A DNA stretch of 64,000 nt, from positions 310,001 through 374,000 of the forward strand of contig MTEI01000002.1 in NCBI GenBank assembly GCA_002083775.1, given 5' to 3'. Source of the stretch: Rhodoferax ferrireducens. GTDB lineage: Bacteria; Pseudomonadota; Gammaproteobacteria; Burkholderiales; Burkholderiaceae_C. The translations under genes and the position numbers were made by a program. Positions 1-7,523 of this stretch are shown here, one piece after another. Each line of letters starts with the position of its first letter. The first letter of the stretch is position 1. The notes under the pieces were generated by a model. That model was not told the origin of the DNA. It searched no databases and saw only the letters and a list, made by a program, of their open reading frames with translations.

Positions 1-172
1 CGAGTTGGTCTTGCAGCACGCTTTTGCTGTCGAGCAGCAGGCGACCGATCAAGGTGCTTTTGCCGTCATCGACGCTGCCGCAGGTGATGAACTTGAGGGC
101 GGATTGTTGGTCAAATTGGCCTGTAGCCCTTTTCTTTATTGGGCTAGTAGCTATGTTAGTTGTAGTGTTCAT
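1..172 (-). CDS. cysN: Sulfate adenylyltransferase subunit 1 (CysN), N-terminal part, runs off the window
   Basis: CysN is the GTPase subunit that drives ATP sulfurylase, which activates sulfate to adenosine 5'-phosphosulfate in the cytoplasm. Only the first 57 codons are present. Reading down from the ATG at 172, residues 26-35 are the P-loop GSVDDGKST, which is diagnostic of the CysN/NodQ/EF-Tu GTPases, followed by [17 protein letters not shown]. The first ~20 residues ([18 protein letters not shown]) are not typical family sequence. They are encoded by a copy of the dispersed 37-bp palindromic repeat at 118-154. The gene follows cysD in the same direction but is separated from it by a 565-bp spacer full of repeats, which is unusual because cysD and cysN are normally adjacent. 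The P-loop makes the call secure; the true start could be downstream if the repeat-coded leader is not translated. Confidence 0.9.
   Translation of the reverse strand, partial: MNTTTNIATSPIKKRATGQFDQQSALKFITCGSVDDGKSTLIGRLLLDSKSVLQDQL
118..154 (-). repeat. 37-bp palindromic element, copy A (in-frame in cysN)
   Basis: Read on the minus strand it runs ATAGCT..AGCCCA..AAAGGGCTACAGGCC. It is translated in frame as [12 protein letters not shown] near the CysN N-terminus. It has the same length and reading phase as the copies in DUF934 (2861-2897) and ygiQ (24794-24830). Confidence 0.85.
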
Positions 173-244
173 GGTAATGATCTATGGCAAGTTCTATTTG
201 GTGTCAGACTTCAAATACCCGTTCGTCAGGCGTGTGTTGGTTTT

Positions 245-346
245 ACCCGCAGCGCGCATTGGGTATCTAACTCCGCGGATGTCCCCCGGCCCTACGGGCC
301 TCCGCCTTAATTCCGCTGCGTCAGACACCCAACGCACGCCGCTAGG
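245..346. repeat. Long imperfect palindrome (~100 bp), cysD-cysN spacer
   Basis: The centre is GGCCCTACGGGCC at about 288-300. Outward the arms keep matching: GGGTATCTAACTCCGCGG at 261-278 pairs imperfectly with CCGCTGCGTCAGACACCC at 313-330, and the pairing can be followed further to about 245 and 346 (about two thirds of positions). As RNA from the cys operon this would be one long hairpin. It might be a small non-autonomous mobile element or an RNA processing site; the sequence does not decide. Confidence 0.6.
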
Positions 347-416
347 CACTGCTGGGGTCATGGGGTGAAAGTTGTTCATCGGGTTGGGAAAAGTCGTTTG
401 GCTGGATACGCTGTCA

Positions 417-476
417 GGCTATTGGCTATTGGCTATTGGCTATTGGCTATTGGCTATTGGCTATTGGCTATTGGCT
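417..476. repeat. Heptamer tandem array (ATTGGCT, eight full units)
   Basis: Positions 421-476 are exactly eight copies of ATTGGCT, preceded by a partial unit GGCT at 417-420. The array sits between the two large palindromes in the cysD-cysN spacer. Perfect short-unit arrays like this expand and contract by slipped-strand mispairing, so its length probably varies between isolates. Confidence 0.95.
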
Positions 477-498
477 ACTGGTTTCTGCATTCACTGTC

Positions 499-664
499 AC
501 CGATATCGCCAGGCGGGGTGATCGGGGTATGTGACCGGGCTTTGGGGTGGAAGGCGCGCGCCTACAGTCGGTAGCGACCTGAGGCCTACATTTCGCGCGT
601 GATTTCACCCCAAAACCGCATGCACATGCCCCGGTCGCCGCGCCGGGTTTGACGCGATATCGCG
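499..664. repeat. Long imperfect palindrome (~165 bp), cysD-cysN spacer
   Basis: CGATATCGC near 501 pairs with GCGATATCG near 654. CGGGGTATGTG at 523-533 pairs with CACATGCCCCG at 623-633. TTGGGGTGGAA at 542-552 pairs with TTCACCCCAA at 604-613. The apical part is again GC-rich, with CGCGCG on both sides. It is the second large foldback in the same spacer and shows no obvious sequence identity with the first. Confidence 0.65.
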
Positions 665-737
665 AGCCTGTCAGGGGCTCAACTTTTCTTTGGCAGTTTG
701 TCATTTCAAGAATCCAGATGTCCCGTGGCCATGGCAA

Positions 738-1709
738 TTAAAAATACCCGTCTTTCTTCCGCTTCTCCATCGACGCCTCCGAAGTCTTGTCATCCATCCG
801 CGTAGCCCCGCGTTCACTCACATCAGCCGCCAGGGTTTCCAGCACGATCTGCTCGGGCGTGGCGGCCAGGCTTTCTACCGGGCAGGTGCAGGTGATATCG
901 CCCACGGTGCGAAAACGCACATCGCGCAACTCGGCCACTTCGCCGGGTTTCAAGGGCGTGAGTTCGGTCACCGGTACCAGCAGGCCCTTGCGTTCGACCA
1001 CTTCGCGCTGGTGCGTGTAGTACAGCGACGGCAGGGCGATCTGTTCGCGGGCGATGTATTGCCACACGTCGAGTTCGGTCCAGTTGCTGATCGGGAACAC
1101 CCGGAAGTGTTCGCCGGGTTGCAGCTTGGTGTTGAACAGCGTCCAGAGTTCCGGGCGCTGGTCTTTGGGTTGCCATTGGCCGAAGCTGTCGCGGTGGCTG
1201 AAGATGCGCTCCTTGGCGCGGGCTTTTTCCTCGTCGCGGCGGGCGCCACCAATGAGTGCGTCAAAGTGCAACTCTTCAATCGCCTCTAACAGCGTCACAG
1301 ACTGGTGCACATTGCGGCTTTCGCCCGGATGCGCCAGACGCACCGTGCCGCGCGCCATGGAGTCTTCGACGCTGCGCACGATCAAGTCGGCACCGAGTTC
1401 TTTGGCACGAAAGTCACGGAAATCGGTGACTTCATGGAAGTTGTGGCCGGTGTCGATCATCAGTAGCGGGTAGGGAATCTTGCCGCCGGTGGCTGGGGTG
1501 CCAAAGGCCTTTTCTGCGCACTTGAGCATCACCAGCGAGTCCTTGCCGCCGGAGAACAGCAGGGTGGGGCGCTCAAAGGCGGCGGCCACTTCGCGCAGGA
1601 TAAAGATGGTTTCTTCTTCCAGTGCGTCCAGGTGCGCGTTGCTCAAATGGTCGGGGCGGTGGTGGGTGGTCATGGGTTGCAATAAGTCGGGTGGCGTGCG
1701 GGTGTTCAT
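738..1709 (-). CDS. cysD: Sulfate adenylyltransferase subunit 2 (CysD)
   Basis: CysD is the catalytic subunit of ATP sulfurylase. It condenses sulfate with ATP to form APS, driven by CysN. The PP-loop signature SGGKDS lies at about residues 53-58. The conserved block GGARRDEEKARAKERIFS and the C-terminus KRKKDGYF match the family closely. The 323-residue length from the ATG at 1709 is slightly longer than the usual ~302. The alternative ATG at 1673 (MTTHH) would give a more typical N-terminus, and neither start has a strong ribosome binding site. The gene starts 34 bp after cysH and clearly belongs to the same operon. A longer reading frame upstream overlaps cysH and is not used. Confidence 0.96.
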   Translation of the reverse strand: MNTRTPPDLLQPMTTHHRPDHLSNAHLDALEEETIFILREVAAAFERPTLLFSGGKDSLVMLKCAEKAFGTPATGGKIPYPLLMIDTGHNFHEVTDFRDFRAKELGADLIVRSVEDSMARGTVRLAHPGESRNVHQSVTLLEAIEELHFDALIGGARRDEEKARAKERIFSHRDSFGQWQPKDQRPELWTLFNTKLQPGEHFRVFPISNWTELDVWQYIAREQIALPSLYYTHQREVVERKGLLVPVTELTPLKPGEVAELRDVRFRTVGDITCTCPVESLAATPEQIVLETLAADVSERGATRMDDKTSEASMEKRKKDGYF

Positions 1710-1743
1710 GGGGCTAGGCTGTCTGGGTGATGCGTTTTGGAAG

Positions 1744-2523
1744 TCATGGATGGGGGATTGGGTCCGCCATGACTGGTGGTTGTCCGGCGTTGGCAGACAC
1801 ATGCAGGCCACATTCCTTGGCGGCTTCGTCTTCCCACCACCAGCGCCCGGCGCGAAAGTCTTCACCCAAGCTGATAGCACGCGTGCAAGGCGCGCAGCCG
1901 ATGCTGGGGTAAAACTGGTCATGCAGCGGGTTGTAGTCGATATGGTTGATGGCAATGAAGTGCCAGACATCGCCCCAGGTCCAGTCGGCCAGCGGGTTGA
2001 ACTTGACGCGGGTTGCGTCCGAGGTGTCGATCTGCGGCACCTCGGAGCGCGCGCCAGATTGTTCGCGGCGCAGACCGGTGATCCAGGCGGCTTTGCCTTG
2101 AAGGGCGCGGCTCAGCGGCTCCATCTTGCGGATGGCGCAGCAGGCTTTGCGCAGGTCGATGCTTTTGTACATGGCCTCTGCGCCCTCACGCGCCACAAAC
2201 TGCAGCACCGCTTCGTTGACGGGGGTGAAAACCTTGACCGGGGCGTGTGAGCTGGTCTTGAGGCGCTCCAACAAGGCGAGTGTTTCGGGGTGCAACTGGC
2301 CGGTTTCCAGCACAAAGATGTCGATGTTGAGCTGCAAGGTGTTGACCAGATGCGCCAACACCATGTCTTCAGCGCCCAGGCTGCAGGCCAGGGTGATGCG
2401 TGGCGCGGCACCGGCTTGGCTGGGCGCGTAATCTGACGCAGCTTGTTGCAGCAGGGCGCTGGTTTGCGCCAGTTTGGCATCAAAGTCGGCCGAAGCGCGA
2501 GCGTTCAGGCTGATGGCGTTCAT
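1744..2523 (-). CDS. cysH: Adenylylsulfate (APS) reductase, CysH family
   Basis: Reduces activated sulfate to sulfite with thioredoxin as donor. At 259 residues it carries the paired cysteines CC at 128-129 and C210-x2-C213 (GCAPC), which bind a 4Fe-4S cluster. That marks the bacterial APS-reducing subtype rather than the cluster-free PAPS reductase of Escherichia coli. This agrees with the absence of cysC (APS kinase) next to cysD/cysN: sulfate would go APS to sulfite directly. The substrate-binding SLGAEDMVL at 48-56 is also present. The start overlaps the stop of the DUF934 gene by 4 bp (ATGA), which indicates translational coupling. Confidence 0.96.
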   Translation of the reverse strand: MNAISLNARASADFDAKLAQTSALLQQAASDYAPSQAGAAPRITLACSLGAEDMVLAHLVNTLQLNIDIFVLETGQLHPETLALLERLKTSSHAPVKVFTPVNEAVLQFVAREGAEAMYKSIDLRKACCAIRKMEPLSRALQGKAAWITGLRREQSGARSEVPQIDTSDATRVKFNPLADWTWGDVWHFIAINHIDYNPLHDQFYPSIGCAPCTRAISLGEDFRAGRWWWEDEAAKECGLHVSANAGQPPVMADPIPHP

Positions 2524-2918
2524 GTGGCGGCTCCGGTGGCAAACAGAGGTTGCAGATGCTGCGCGTCGCCCTGGTAAAACGCCTCAAACCGGTCCAGCTG
2601 GCGTTGCGCGGTGGCCAGGTCCTGGTCGGCGCGCAGCACGGCGCTGCTGAAGCCGCTGCGCTGCATTTGCTGCAACTGGTCCACCAGCACATCGCCAGTG
2701 GCGCGCAAGTCGCCGGTAAAACCCAGCCTGCGGCGCAGCAGAAATGCTTGGCTGTAGGCGCGGCCATCGGTGAATTTGGGGAAGGCCAGCTCGATGCGCT
2801 GCACACCTGCCAGCACCAAGGTGGCGGGATCGTGGTTGTTGCTCAATTGCAAGACATTTAGACCTGTAGCCCTTTCTCCTTCTGGGCTGGCAGCTATTAA
2901 TTCAATAGTTTTATTCAT
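2520..2918 (-). CDS. DUF934 family protein of the sulfite reductase operon
   Basis: This 132-residue protein belongs to the DUF934 family, which almost always sits between cysI-type sulfite reductase and cysH in beta- and gammaproteobacteria. It probably helps sulfite reduction, but its biochemical role is not known. Conserved features are the central VQRIELAFPKFTDGRAYSQA and LRRRLGFTGDLRATGDVL. Residues ~8-19 (IAASPEGERATG) are encoded by the 37-bp palindromic repeat at 2861-2897, so the N-terminus has been extended or replaced by repeat sequence. The gene is separated from cysI by ~196 bp holding a 28-bp triplicated repeat and a short GCGGA/TCCGC hairpin, and overlaps cysH by 4 bp. Confidence 0.9.
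   Translation of the reverse strand: MNKTIELIAASPEGERATGLNVLQLSNNHDPATLVLAGVQRIELAFPKFTDGRAYSQAFLLRRRLGFTGDLRATGDVLVDQLQQMQRSGFSSAVLRADQDLATAQRQLDRFEAFYQGDAQHLQPLFATGAAT
2861..2897 (-). repeat. 37-bp palindromic element, copy B (in-frame in the DUF934 gene)
   Basis: On the minus strand: ATAGCTGCCAGCCCA followed by AAAGGGCTACAGGTC. Translated as IAASPEGERATG, in the same phase as the cysN and ygiQ copies. It lies at the very N-terminus of the protein. Confidence 0.85.
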
Positions 2919-2980
2919 GGGTTGAGGCACTGGTGGAAAAGAAGGGGGCGGTCCTGCGAGTCGGTTATGCCGGGGCCTGG

Positions 2981-3002
2981 ATTGCGGATCAAGTCCGCAA
3001 TG
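2981..3002. repeat. Short intergenic hairpin ATTGCGGA-TCAAG-TCCGCAAT
   Basis: Perfect 8-bp arms around TCAAG in the cysI-DUF934 spacer. The same theme (GCGG..TCAAG..CCGC) recurs at 43033-43053 and, in shorter form, at 10541-10556. It is a common type of dispersed proteobacterial intergenic palindrome. Confidence 0.7.
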
Positions 3003-3006
3003 ACAG

Positions 3007-3090
3007 CCAGTGATTGGCCTGCGTGCTTTTTTTGCCAGTGAGTGGCCCGCGTGCATTTTTTGCCAGTGAGTGGCCCGCGTGCATTTTTTG
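3007..3090. repeat. 28-bp direct repeat, three tandem units
   Basis: Units occupy 3007-3034, 3035-3062 and 3063-3090. Units 2 and 3 are identical (CCAGTGAGTGGCCCGCGTGC then ATTTTTTG); unit 1 differs at a few bases. They lie in the cysI-DUF934 intercistronic spacer and end just before the cysI stop. There are no spacers between units, so this is a minisatellite and not a CRISPR. Confidence 0.95.
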
Positions 3091-3114
3091 AGTGATTGCA
3101 AACAGTCATCGCGG

Positions 3115-4932
3115 TCAATCCGTCAGCGCGTCGGCCGTGGCCAGGTGCACGTGGACCACCTGCCCGGCATCGCGCGTTTCGTGGCGGGCGGCGTTGGCGG
3201 CGGCCTTGAACGGCTCATGGCCCAGGCGACGCACGCAGTCAATGAAACGCTCGCCAATGCGGCGGGCGTTGCGGTAGGTATCCAGCAGTGCCTCTACCAC
3301 GTCGGCCACCTCGCTGGCGGCAAACGACGGGCCAATGACCTTGCCGGGCGTCGCCTGGCCCGACAGCGTGCTGCCGTCCGAGCCGCCGAGTGACACCTGG
3401 TACCACTCACGCCCGTCTTTGTCCACGCCCAGCACGCCGATATGGCCGCTGTGGTGGTGGCCGCAGGAGTTGATGCAGCCGCTGATGTGCAGGTTCACCG
3501 CGCCCAGGTCAAACAACTCGTCCAGATCCTGAAAGCGTTGGGTGATGGATTCGGCAATCGGAATGGAGCGCGCATTGGCCAGGGCGCAAAAGTCGCCGCC
3601 GGGGCAGGCGATCATGTCGGTGAGCAAACCAATGTTGGCGCGCGCCAAGCCCAACGCCTTGGCCGCTTGCCACAGCGCGGGCAAATCCTCCACGCGCACC
3701 CAGGGCAGCAGCAGGTTTTGCTGGTGTGTGACGCGCACTTCGCCCGCGCTGAAGCGCTCGGCCAGGTCAGCGGTGGCATCTAACTGGTCTGCAGTGGCAT
3801 CGCCCGGGGCGAAGCCGAGGCGCTTAAATGACAGCGTGACAGCGCGCAGGGCCGGGTTTTTATGCGGCTGCACGTTTTGCTGCAGCCAGCGTTGGTAGGC
3901 GGTTTGCTCCTGGGGGGAGATATCGGCAACTACAGTTTCAGTAGCTGTTAGCCCAATACCAATAGGGGCTACAGGCTGAAATGATGCTGAAACCCGGTCC
4001 AGCTCCGATTGCGGAATGGTGTGCTGGCCACCGTCGTGGTCCAGAATGGCCTGGTACTCGGTATTGACCTCATTCACAAAACGCTCACCTTCGGCCTTGA
4101 CCAGAATCTTGATGCGCGCTTTGTACAGGTTGTCGCGCCGACCCCAGCGGTTGTAGACGCGCACCACCGCCTCCAGGTAGTTCAGGATCTGCTGCCACGG
4201 CAAAAATTCGCGCAGCGTGCGAGCAATCATTGGCGTGCGGCCCATGCCGCCACCGACTTGCACCTTGAACCCGACCTGACCGTCAGCGTCGCGCAGCAAC
4301 TGCAGGCCGACATCGTGCCAGGCCGTGGCAGCGCGGTCTTCAAGTGCGCCGGTCACGGCCAGCTTGAACTTGCGCGGCAGGTAGGCAAATTCGGGGTGCA
4401 GCGTGCTCCACTGGCGCATGATTTCGGCATACGGGCGCGGGTCGATCAGCTCGTCAGGCGCAATGCCGGCCAACGCGTCGCTGGTGATGTTGCGGATGCA
4501 GTTGCCGCTGGTCTGGATGCCATGCATGTCGACACTGGCCAGCAGTTCCATCACGTCAGCGCTCTTGGCCAGTGGAATCCAGTTGAACTGCACGTTTTGC
4601 CGCGTGGTGAAGTGGCCGTAGCCCACCGGCAGGTGCGTTGTGCCGAGTTCGGCCTGCGTGTCCAACGCATGGTTCAACACCTCGGCGCTGGGCTGGTCAA
4701 ACTCGCGGGCGATTTTGGCCAGTGCGCGCAACTGGCGGCTGGCCAGCTCGCCGTAAGGCACAGCCACGCGCAGCATTGGCGCATAACGCTGAACATACCA
4801 ACCGTTTTGCAAGCGCAGCGGGCGAAAGTTATCGTCGGTCAGTTCACCGCGCAGGTTGCGCTCCAGCTGGTCGCGGTATTGCGCGGCGCGGCTGCGGATG
4901 AAATGGCGGTCAAAATCGGTGTATTGGTACAT
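3115..4932 (-). CDS. cysI: Nitrite/sulfite reductase hemoprotein (assimilatory sulfite reductase, CysI-like)
   Basis: Reduces sulfite to sulfide by six electrons using siroheme and a 4Fe-4S cluster. The 605-residue protein has the ferredoxin-like half-domain motif HFTTRQNVQFNW at ~107-118 and the cluster cysteines C443-x5-C449 (ACPGGDFC) and C486-x3-C490 (GCINSC). The context with CysH/CysD/CysN argues for sulfite rather than nitrite as substrate. Residues ~318-333 (FQPVAPIGIGLTATET) come from the 37-bp palindromic repeat on the opposite strand (3941-3977). They lie in the linker after the first siroheme-binding half, where an insertion would be tolerated. The gene is 71 bp downstream of the TauE/SafE gene in the same direction. 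Confidence 0.95.
   Translation of the reverse strand: MYQYTDFDRHFIRSRAAQYRDQLERNLRGELTDDNFRPLRLQNGWYVQRYAPMLRVAVPYGELASRQLRALAKIAREFDQPSAEVLNHALDTQAELGTTHLPVGYGHFTTRQNVQFNWIPLAKSADVMELLASVDMHGIQTSGNCIRNITSDALAGIAPDELIDPRPYAEIMRQWSTLHPEFAYLPRKFKLAVTGALEDRAATAWHDVGLQLLRDADGQVGFKVQVGGGMGRTPMIARTLREFLPWQQILNYLEAVVRVYNRWGRRDNLYKARIKILVKAEGERFVNEVNTEYQAILDHDGGQHTIPQSELDRVSASFQPVAPIGIGLTATETVVADISPQEQTAYQRWLQQNVQPHKNPALRAVTLSFKRLGFAPGDATADQLDATADLAERFSAGEVRVTHQQNLLLPWVRVEDLPALWQAAKALGLARANIGLLTDMIACPGGDFCALANARSIPIAESITQRFQDLDELFDLGAVNLHISGCINSCGHHHSGHIGVLGVDKDGREWYQVSLGGSDGSTLSGQATPGKVIGPSFAASEVADVVEALLDTYRNARRIGERFIDCVRRLGHEPFKAAANAARHETRDAGQVVHVHLATADALTD
3941..3977 (+). repeat. 37-bp palindromic element, copy C (antisense, in-frame in cysI)
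   Basis: Plus strand GTAGCTGTTAGCCCA followed by AGGGGCTACAGGCT. Because cysI is on the other strand, the complementary strand is translated, giving PVAPIGIGLTAT. The element is therefore open in the reverse orientation as well. Confidence 0.8.
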
Positions 4933-4944
4933 AAGAGGTAAATC

Positions 4945-4981
4945 GGGCTCAAGCCCTTATAAGATAAGGGTTAGCAGCTAT
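4945..4981 (-). repeat. 37-bp palindromic element, copy D (intergenic, tauE-cysI)
   Basis: Minus strand ATAGCTGCTAACCC then TATAAGGGCTTGAGCCC. It fills most of the 71-bp spacer upstream of cysI. Confidence 0.85.
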
Positions 4982-5003
4982 AAAAAGAGAAACTTGTTGT
5001 GCA

Positions 5004-5795
5004 TCAGATGGCGATCAGCTTGGTGCCGGCATAGGCCAGCAAAACTGACAACAGCGCGCGAATCACCCGCTCCGGCACCCGCGTCATGTAATGTGACCCA
5101 AGCCAGATGCCCGGCAGCGAGCCCGCCAGCAGCAAGCCCAGCATCGGCCAGTCCACTGAACCCAGCGACGCATGCCCGAGCCCGGCAACCAGCGTCAGCG
5201 GAACGGCGTAGGCAATGTCGGCGGCCACAATGCGCGGCAGCGGCAGCATCGGGTAGAGCAGCATCAGCACCGTCACACCAATGGCACCGGCACCGACGGA
5301 CGTGAGCGAAACCAACGTGCCAATGACCGCACCAAACAGCAGCGGCAGGCTCCAGTGGCGGGCGCTGAAGGCTTGCGCCTCCTGCCCGGCGGCAATGGAT
5401 TTGGGGGCGGCTTTGCCGCGCAGCGCCTTGAACAGCGTGGCGGCAGCGGTGAGCAGCAGCGCCACACCCAGCGTGGAGGTCATCAAATGCTGCACGGCGG
5501 GGTCGGCCGGGCCGATGGTTTTCAGCGCCCACAGGGTCAGCAGCGCGGCGGGGATGCTGCCTGCGCTCAAGTGCAGCACCACGCGCCACGGCACCAGGCC
5601 CGTGCGCGCCATCTTCACCGTGCCGCCGAGCTTGGTAAACGCCGCAAACAGCAGGTCGGTACCCACCGCCATGTAAGGCTTGACGCCAAACACAAAGATC
5701 AGCAGGGGCGTCATCAGCGAGCCGCCGCCCACCCCGGTCAAACCGACCACGATGCCTACCAAAAAACCAGCCAGAACGAGCGCAATGTCAAACAT
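5004..5795 (-). CDS. TauE/SafE family sulfite/sulfur-compound permease
   Basis: Integral membrane protein of the TauE/SafE (DUF81) family, about 263 residues with roughly eight hydrophobic segments. The family signature GLTGVGGGSLMTPLL lies near residues 18-32, with a second related stretch SLTSVGAGAIG in the other half. Members export sulfite or sulfoacetate or import sulfur compounds. Lying in a sulfate assimilation operon, this one may supply sulfate or relieve sulfite excess, but direction and substrate are inferred. I used the ATG at 5795; a GTG three codons earlier (5804) is possible. It begins 41 bp after cbiX and is followed by cysI, so it is part of the operon. Confidence 0.9.
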   Translation of the reverse strand: MFDIALVLAGFLVGIVVGLTGVGGGSLMTPLLIFVFGVKPYMAVGTDLLFAAFTKLGGTVKMARTGLVPWRVVLHLSAGSIPAALLTLWALKTIGPADPAVQHLMTSTLGVALLLTAAATLFKALRGKAAPKSIAAGQEAQAFSARHWSLPLLFGAVIGTLVSLTSVGAGAIGVTVLMLLYPMLPLPRIVAADIAYAVPLTLVAGLGHASLGSVDWPMLGLLLAGSLPGIWLGSHYMTRVPERVIRALLSVLLAYAGTKLIAI

Positions 5796-5836
5796 GGGCC
5801 GCACTTTACGGCCCAGTCGTTATATTTCAAACTACT

Positions 5837-6247
5837 TTATGGTGATTTGTTTATATCGATTTGAGCATGTAAAGGGCTGCTGCCCAGTGCCCAGGCAGCA
5901 ATGGCGTCACGCATTTGCGTGTCGTCACCCAGCGGCGGTGCCACCTCGACGGACACTTCAGACTGGCCTTGCGCAAAGGCCTCGACGATGTCCACCAGAT
6001 CGCGGTTGACATGTTTGCCCGCCGCCCAAAACAGCGGTTTGATGCGAATGTGGCGGCAACCCAGCGCAGCCAGATCGGCCAGAGTATCCGCCAGCGACGG
6101 CTGCATCAGCTCCAGAAACGCCAACCGGCATGGCCCCGGGTGCTGCGTTTGCACACGCGCCAGGATGGCTTCCAGCGGCAAACGCCAGGCTGGGTCGCGT
6201 GAGCCGTGGGCGAAAAGGACGATGGCGGGGTGGTTCAAATTGGTCAT
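5837..6247 (-). CDS. cbiX: Short CbiX-type sirohydrochlorin chelatase
   Basis: The 136-residue protein is a single-domain CbiX, which inserts Co or Fe into sirohydrochlorin. The metal-binding motif AHGSRDPAW is at residues 13-21 and the second conserved histidine lies in the stretch PLFWAAGKHVNRD. These small homodimeric enzymes are related to SirB and CbiK. Because it sits in an operon with CysI, whose prosthetic group is siroheme, its likely job here is ferrochelation for siroheme. That is inference from position; the family cannot be split into Fe and Co types by sequence alone. The start at 6247 follows the upstream dehydrogenase stop by 19 bp. Confidence 0.88.
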   Translation of the reverse strand: MTNLNHPAIVLFAHGSRDPAWRLPLEAILARVQTQHPGPCRLAFLELMQPSLADTLADLAALGCRHIRIKPLFWAAGKHVNRDLVDIVEAFAQGQSEVSVEVAPPLGDDTQMRDAIAAWALGSSPLHAQIDINKSP

Positions 6248-6266
6248 GACTTTGTTGAGAAGGGCG

Positions 6267-7402
6267 TTACATCGACTGCAACAGCATGTCGCGGTAGTCC
6301 TGCGCGCTGGCCAGGCGCGGGCCGGTTGTGTGGCAATGGTCGGCCAGCGCGCCGGTGACGATCGCGTCAAACATGGCCTCGGTCACGCCCATCTCTGCCA
6401 GGCCGCCGGGCAAGCCCAGGCGGGCGTTCATAGCCTGGATAGCCGGGCCGATCTCATCAGACTTATTGAGCCCCATCGCTTTTGCCATGCGGGTCATGCG
6501 CTCCTCTTTTTGGAGTGATTCAGCGCTGGCATTGAAGGCGATCACGGCGGGTAAAAACACCGCGTTGAGCGTGCCGTGATGCAGGCGCGGGTTGACACCG
6601 CCCAGGCTGTGGCTGAGCGAATGCACACAACCCAGCCCTTTCTGGAACGCCATGGCACCCTGCATGCTGGCGCTCATCATGGCCAGGCGCGCGTCGCGGT
6701 CAGAGCCATCGCGCGTGGCGCGCTCAATGTGCGCCCAGCCGCGCCACAGACCATCCAGCGCAATGCCGTCAGCGGGCGGGTTGAAAGCGGGGGCCATGAA
6801 GGTTTCCATGCAGTGGGCGATGGCGTCCATGCCGGTGGCGGCGGTCAGCAGTGGCGGCAGGCCCAGCGTGAGCTCGGGGTCGCAGATGGCGGCTTTGGGC
6901 ACCAAGTGCCAGCTGTGAAAACCCAGTTTGCGACCGCCGTCCACGATGAGGATGGCGCCGCGCGCCACCTCACTGCCGGTACCGCTGGTGGTGGGCACGG
7001 CAATCATCGGGGCACCCGTTCGGTGATGCGGGCCGAGCCGCCTTCAATGGTGGCGTAGCCCGCCAGCGGCCCGGGGTGCGTGGCGGTAATGGCCACACCC
7101 TTGGCGCAGTCGATGCTGGAGCCACCCCCCAGCGCAATCAGTCCGTCGCAGCTGTGGGCGGCGTAAACGCTGGCCGCGGCGCGCACGGCGGCCTCGGTCG
7201 GGTTGGAGGGTGTCTGGTCAAACACCGCCAAGGGCATCGCGCCCATCACATCCAGCGCCCGCTGCAGCAGGCCAGCGGCCCTGATGCCCGCATCGGTCAC
7301 GATCAGCGGGCGGCTGATGCCTACGCGGGCGCACTCCTGCGATAACAATTTGATAGCACCATAGTCAAACTGGATCTGGGTGATGTAGTGAATCAGTGCC
7401 AT
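6267..7402 (-). pseudogene. Iron-containing alcohol dehydrogenase / maleylacetate reductase family, interrupted by one frameshift
   Basis: Two frames together make a normal-length (~378 residue) group III metal-dependent alcohol dehydrogenase. The N-terminal piece (7402 to 7004, 132 residues) has the NAD-binding GGGSS at 92-96. The C-terminal piece (7007 to 6267, 246 residues) starts right at the conserved PTTSGTGSE and carries the metal-site histidines in GMDAIAHCMETF and HSLSHSLGG. The frames meet in GTGCCCCGATGATT: one missing base in the G/C run would account for the break. The two frames overlap as ATGA (7004-7007), so coupled re-initiation could still make two polypeptides. It is either a real frameshift or a sequencing error. 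It is the first gene of the minus-strand run that continues into cbiX. Substrate unknown. Confidence 0.8.
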
Positions 7403-7523
7403 GGCAGCCCCGCAGTTGGAAAGAGCGCCACTTTACCAAGACATGGACTGTCGACAATTCACTTGTATCCTTTGGCCTACCCATGCCTCACCACCGCAAC
7501 CCGAGCAGCCTGCTCACCCCGCC

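Larger units (their letters stand above)
173..737. other. cysD-cysN spacer of 565 bp with no gene
   Basis: No convincing protein gene lies here. The short plus-strand frame across the heptamer array translates as repeated LLAIGYW and is probably spurious. The spacer holds an imperfect palindrome (245-346), a heptamer array (417-476) and a second imperfect palindrome (499-664), each listed separately. Confidence 0.75.

Noticed and set aside
365-574. Plus-strand frame with LLAIGYW repeats as a membrane protein gene
   Set aside because: The repeat peptide is just the heptamer array read three times; no ribosome binding site and no sequence outside the array that looks coding.
3007-3090. Possible CRISPR array from 28-bp repeats
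   Set aside because: Units are directly adjacent with no spacers, only three copies, and no cas genes nearby.
4009-4941. 310-codon plus-strand frame
   Set aside because: It lies wholly antisense to cysI, which has all catalytic motifs. Long antisense frames are expected in GC-rich DNA.
7340-7375. Repeat copy in the alcohol dehydrogenase N-terminus (TTGATAGCACCATAG)
   Set aside because: Lacks the AAGGGCT half and encodes a normal family N-terminus (FDYGAIKLL).
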